A DNA stretch of 5,864 nt from Cyclobacteriaceae bacterium (GTDB lineage Bacteria > Bacteroidota > Bacteroidia > Cytophagales > Cyclobacteriaceae): contig VFKK01000258.1 in NCBI GenBank assembly GCA_009885605.1, positions 1-5,864 of the forward strand. Direction: 5' to 3'. Every line of letters begins with the position of its first letter. The stretch's first letter is position 1. Below are positions 4,994 through 5,864 of the stretch, piece after piece. The position numbers were made by a program, and so were the translations under genes. The notes beneath the pieces were generated by a model. That model saw only the letters and a program-made list of their open reading frames with translations, made no database searches and was not told the DNA's origin.

Positions 4994-5864
4994 ATGACAC
5001 TTTTATCCAAACTCCCTCACGTCGGAACGACCATATTTACCGTCATGTCCAAGCTGGCTACAGATACCGGTGCGATCAATCTTTCTCAGGGATTTCCGGG
5101 GTTCAATTGCGATCAGCATTTACTGGATTTGGTGACCAAGTACATGTCCAAAGGTTTCAATCAATATGCCCCAATGAGTGGAGTTCCTGTTTTGAAGCAG
5201 CGATTGGCAGATAAAACCAAGCTGGTTTATGGAGTGGATTACAATGCAGAAGATGAAGTAACCATTGTTTCGGGTGCTACAGAAGCTATTTTTTCGGCAA
5301 TTACAGCTGTGGTAAAGGAAGGAGATGAGGTGATTTTGCTCGAGCCTGCTTATGATAGTTATGCTCCGGCGGTGATTTTGAACGGCGGAACACCGATTTA
5401 TATTCCTCTGAGCCTGCCTGATTTTTCTGTGGATTGGGAAAAAGTGAAGTCAGCGATCAATCCCAAAACCAGGTTGATCATGGTCAATACTCCGCACAAT
5501 CCAACAGGTTATGTCTGGTCGCAGGAAGATGTTAACATGTTGGCCACACTGATTCAGGATACCGATATCTATGTCGTCAGCGATGAAGTGTATGAGCATA
5601 TATCCTTTGACGGGAAGGCTCATGTTTCATTGATGACTAATCCGGTCTTGAAAGAAAGGACTTTTGTGTGCGGTTCATTCGGAAAAACATTTCACGTCAC
5701 CGGTTGGAAAATTGGCTATTGCCTGGCACCAAAGGAATTAACAACCGAGTTTCGGAAAGTCCATCAGTTCGTCACTTTCAGTACTCCAACACCTCTCCAA
5801 TATGCGCTTGCGGAATATTTGGAAGAGCCTAATCATTATCTCTCCATTCCGGATTTTTACCAAA
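4994..5864 (+). CDS. ybdL: PLP-dependent methionine aminotransferase, YbdL-like (C-terminus beyond window)
   Basis: This is a fold-type I class I/II aminotransferase. It most resembles E. coli YbdL, which prefers methionine and some aromatic amino acids, and related kynurenine-type transaminases. The 290 visible codons include SKLPHVGTTIFTVMS at 5-19, LSQGFPGF at 30-37, YAPMSGVPVLKQ at 58-69, the PLP-phosphate loop SGATEA at 93-98, NTPHNPTG at 165-172 (Asn169 contacts PLP), SDEVYEH at 196-202 (Asp197 pairs with the pyridine nitrogen, Tyr200 with O3') and the Schiff-base lysine Lys231 in SFGKTFHVTGWKIGY. About 90-100 residues, including the carboxylate-binding Arg, lie past the right edge. The start ATG at 4994 matches the family N-terminus, and an in-frame TAA at 4979-4981 limits extension. 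No Shine-Dalgarno is visible. It is transcribed divergently from the arginase. In vivo it may serve methionine salvage by transaminating ketomethylthiobutyrate; that role is inferred. Confidence 0.93.
   Translation, partial: MTLLSKLPHVGTTIFTVMSKLATDTGAINLSQGFPGFNCDQHLLDLVTKYMSKGFNQYAPMSGVPVLKQRLADKTKLVYGVDYNAEDEVTIVSGATEAIFSAITAVVKEGDEVILLEPAYDSYAPAVILNGGTPIYIPLSLPDFSVDWEKVKSAINPKTRLIMVNTPHNPTGYVWSQEDVNMLATLIQDTDIYVVSDEVYEHISFDGKAHVSLMTNPVLKERTFVCGSFGKTFHVTGWKIGYCLAPKELTTEFRKVHQFVTFSTPTPLQYALAEYLEEPNHYLSIPDFYQ

Noticed and set aside
4963..5214. 83-codon plus-strand reading frame at the start of the aminotransferase
   Set aside because: It is out of frame with the real aminotransferase, whose full set of PLP-enzyme motifs is in the frame starting at 4994.

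Overview
The window looks like chromosomal DNA of a Bacteroidota bacterium, most likely a Cytophagales / Cyclobacteriaceae-type marine or freshwater organism. This is an inference. It rests on start codons preceded by A-rich leaders without a clear Shine-Dalgarno, moderate G+C, a menaquinone pathway gene, a glutathione-peroxidase-like lipoprotein, and a palindromic intergenic repeat of a type I recall from this phylum. No rRNA or tRNA is present to fix the taxonomy.

Layout: five genes lie on the minus strand and one on the plus strand. Reading the minus strand 5'->3' from the right: an arginase (4688-3738), a small GxxExxY protein of the PD-(D/E)XK nuclease superfamily (3681-3277), arginyl-tRNA synthetase argS (3157-1367), a glutathione-peroxidase-family lipoprotein (1256-672), and the first 218 codons of menA, which runs off the left edge (655-1). 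A 305-bp intergenic region (4689-4993) separates this block from a divergent PLP-dependent aminotransferase of the YbdL / methionine aminotransferase type, which runs off the right edge (4994-5864).

The genes are mostly housekeeping: arginine breakdown (arginase), arginine charging onto tRNA (ArgS), peroxide reduction at the envelope (Gpx), menaquinone synthesis in the inner membrane (MenA), and transamination of methionine or aromatic amino acids (YbdL-like). The shared strand and the short gpx-menA gap (16 bp) suggest co-transcription of at least those two genes. Arginase and argS are both arginine-related and may once have been direct neighbours.

The most unusual object is the GxxExxY gene and its borders. 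It is enclosed by a near-perfect terminal inverted repeat (19 of 20 bases), and each end also carries a second, degenerate copy of the same 16-bp unit, so four copies point inward around one small gene. The roughly 571-bp unit fits exactly between the arginase stop codon (1 bp away) and the argS start codon (8 bp away). Its gene is clearly more AT-rich than the arginase next to it. I read it as a compact mobile or formerly mobile cassette whose only protein is a predicted nuclease-fold protein. A second repeat, an 18-bp perfect palindrome, lies in the argS-gpx spacer.
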